Shown here: positions 62,901-64,000 of the stretch, piece after piece
Position numbering within the stretch: position 1 is the first letter of the stretch
How the letters are laid out: each line of letters begins with the position of its first letter
Assembly (NCBI RefSeq): GCF_001039355.2
Contig: NW_019776094.1
Location: forward strand, 50,711 to 114,710
Reading direction: 5' to 3'
DNA: 64,000 bases
DNA from: Lingula anatina
Lineage: Eukaryota > Brachiopoda > Lingulata > Lingulida > Lingulidae
Translations under genes and position numbers: made by a program
Notes under the pieces: generated by a model
Told to the model about the DNA's origin: nothing
What the model saw: the letters and a program-made list of their open reading frames with translations, nothing else
Databases searched by the model: none

Positions 62901-64000
62901 ACGAGAAACAGCTGAAGAAGATGAAAGCTGAATTGGAACAACAAAACAAGGAATGGCTGGAGGAACAAAAAGAAAAGGTAGGTAACAACCAGGAGAAGTA
63001 TCAGAAACATTTTTTCTTAGTCTATATTTGCAGTCATTATGAAGTGGTTTGTGAAAATTTTTTTCTAAAGTTCCACTGTTTAAGATGTGCTTTATAAGAC
63101 AAGGATCCACAATACTGACCACAGTTTATCATAATCATATAATCAAGCTGTCTTAAAAATTGTTATATTTTATTTTTACAGGCTCAAGAGGAACAGGAAT
63201 TGGCCAAGAAAGAATTTGAGAATGAGTTGGCCACCTTGAAAGAACAACTGGCCAAGGATCTTGAGCAGATGAAGAAAGAGTATGAAGGAACCAAACAGCA
63301 GCTGAAGGAAGAGTTAAAACAAAAGGTAAGAGGTCACCCTTATTTAGGATAGATTGAGATGATGAAGCAGGGAAAGACCAAAAATTTGCAGTGTGTGTGT
63401 AGAATGGATAACTTATCAAGAATTCTGTATTTAAAAATGTCATTGTTGAAATTTAGAAGATCTGATATTGTATATGTTGTTTCCCCATGTGCATGTATTG
63501 CATGCGAGTGCAACGAGGCAGATCATTCCATCAAAAGTGGCATATATTAATGTGAACCTTTTGTTATATACAGGAGGACAAGATCAGGAAGAAGGCTGCA
63601 GAAATTCAAAAGCAAAAAGAAGAAAAATTGCAAGCAGAAATGGCTGCAGAGCCATCAGAGACTGAACTGTCAGATGAGGTGAGATTTCTTCTAGACTAGT
63701 AGGCTAATTATACTTTTTGTGTGTGTGTCTGTTTGCGCATGCCTGTGTGCTAGTGAGAGTGAGACTCTGTCAGTGTCTTCAATCCACATTTAACTTAAAT
63801 CTATGTAACTTAATGTCCATTTATTTATGCTGACTAACTTTTATTACATCAGATGTGAATGTTAAACTTTTTTATCAGGAAAAGAAAGAGAAGACCAGAA
63901 AGAAACCAAAAGCAGCCAAAAAAGTTAAAATTGTTGAAAATGGAGACTTAGGATCTGACAGTGATAGAGATGAGACCACCCCTAAGAAGAAGTCAGGTGT
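50933..64000 (+). CDS. CEP164: CEP164 orthologue (centriolar distal appendage protein), 3' end beyond window
   Basis: CEP164 anchors mother centrioles to membrane and starts ciliogenesis. Exons: 50933-51034, 51303-51414, 51734-51876, 52544-52602, 54048-54206, 54501-54590, 55269-55469, 55716-55796, 56146-56220, 56894-57019, 57763-57828, 58225-58317, 58801-58910, 59363-59492, 59703-59800, 60053-60184, 60458-60575, 61147-61323, 61911-62153, 62311-62454, 62783-62977, 63182-63325, 63574-63678, 63879 onward; all phases agree. The N-terminal module matches the family: [44 protein letters not shown], then a WW domain [28 protein letters not shown] Lys-rich run, Gly/Ser/Pro repeats, acidic Ser-rich exons and long coiled coil (Glu/Lys/Gln-rich, from about 58860) follow. 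The family start Met probably corresponds to MMINDQ at about 50967. Confidence 0.93.
52603..54047. other. Long CEP164 intron
   Basis: 1.4 kb, T-rich, no supported exon or RNA gene on either strand. Confidence 0.6.
54962..55204. mobile_element. GC-rich inverted-repeat insertion in a CEP164 intron
   Basis: An island of clearly higher GC flanked on both sides by TTATTATT runs. It opens with TGTACCACCAG and ends with the exact inverse CTGGTGGTACA. The left end forms a hairpin (ACCACCAGCG / CGCTGGCGGT, 54964-54990), followed by tandem CCGGCTCCG units. Contains a single N at 55167. The element class is unknown; flanking sequence to about 55240 may also belong to it. Confidence 0.5.
58889..59173 (+). 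repeat. 142-bp exact direct duplication separated by one N, likely assembly artefact
   Basis: 58889-59030 and 59032-59173 are identical as far as I can read, and one N (59031) separates them. The unit contains the last 22 bases of the CEP164 exon 58801-58910, its donor and a GT-rich intron start. Overlapping contig ends that were not merged explain this best, so the second exon fragment was not annotated as coding. Confidence 0.85.

Overview
The window is animal genomic DNA: genes are split by GT..AG introns, intergenic DNA is AT-rich with microsatellites, inverted-repeat elements, one scaffold gap (44992-45269) and isolated single N bases (55167, 59031). Protein families (multi-repeat calponin, CNTNAP-type fibrinogen-like domains, CEP164) and repeat style suggest an invertebrate bilaterian, probably marine. 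A mollusc, brachiopod or annelid, or an invertebrate deuterostome, all remain possible; the phylum cannot be fixed from sequence reading alone.

Layout. (1) 1-18611, minus strand: one large calponin-family gene. Five constant exons (18611 down to 11901) encode an N-terminus, a complete CH domain and the first calponin repeat. Four separate acceptor exons follow downstream, all entering in the same phase: 8925-6564 (20 repeats), 4632-3879 (6 repeats), 2961-2781 (1 repeat) and 785 to beyond base 1 (at least 7 repeats). Three of them end in their own stop codon, so the simplest reading is alternative terminal exons that change the length of the calponin-repeat tail. (2) 22592-24079, plus strand: a second, CH-less calponin-repeat gene, divergent from the first. 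(3) 25674-46231, plus strand: a tandem array of five paralogous five-exon genes. Each encodes a predicted secreted protein made of a signal peptide, a CNTNAP/neurexin-IV-type fibrinogen-like domain, a linker made by a 28-nt microexon, and a C-terminal cysteine-rich domain of about 190 residues that I do not recognise. Exon phases are identical in all five. Copy 2 carries an apparent one-base frameshift, and copy 5 looks mosaic with a gap in one intron. (4) 49557-64000, plus strand: a CEP164 orthologue (centriolar distal appendage protein) running off the right edge, with WW domain, low-complexity and long coiled-coil exons. It is preceded by a 334-codon exon that joins it in frame and may be an unusual N-terminal extension.

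The calponin genes are expected to act on actin filaments, mainly in muscle. The array is the most unusual content: a lineage-restricted-looking family of secreted proteins built from a domain normally found inside neural adhesion receptors. CEP164 is a ciliogenesis gene with no evident functional link to its neighbours.
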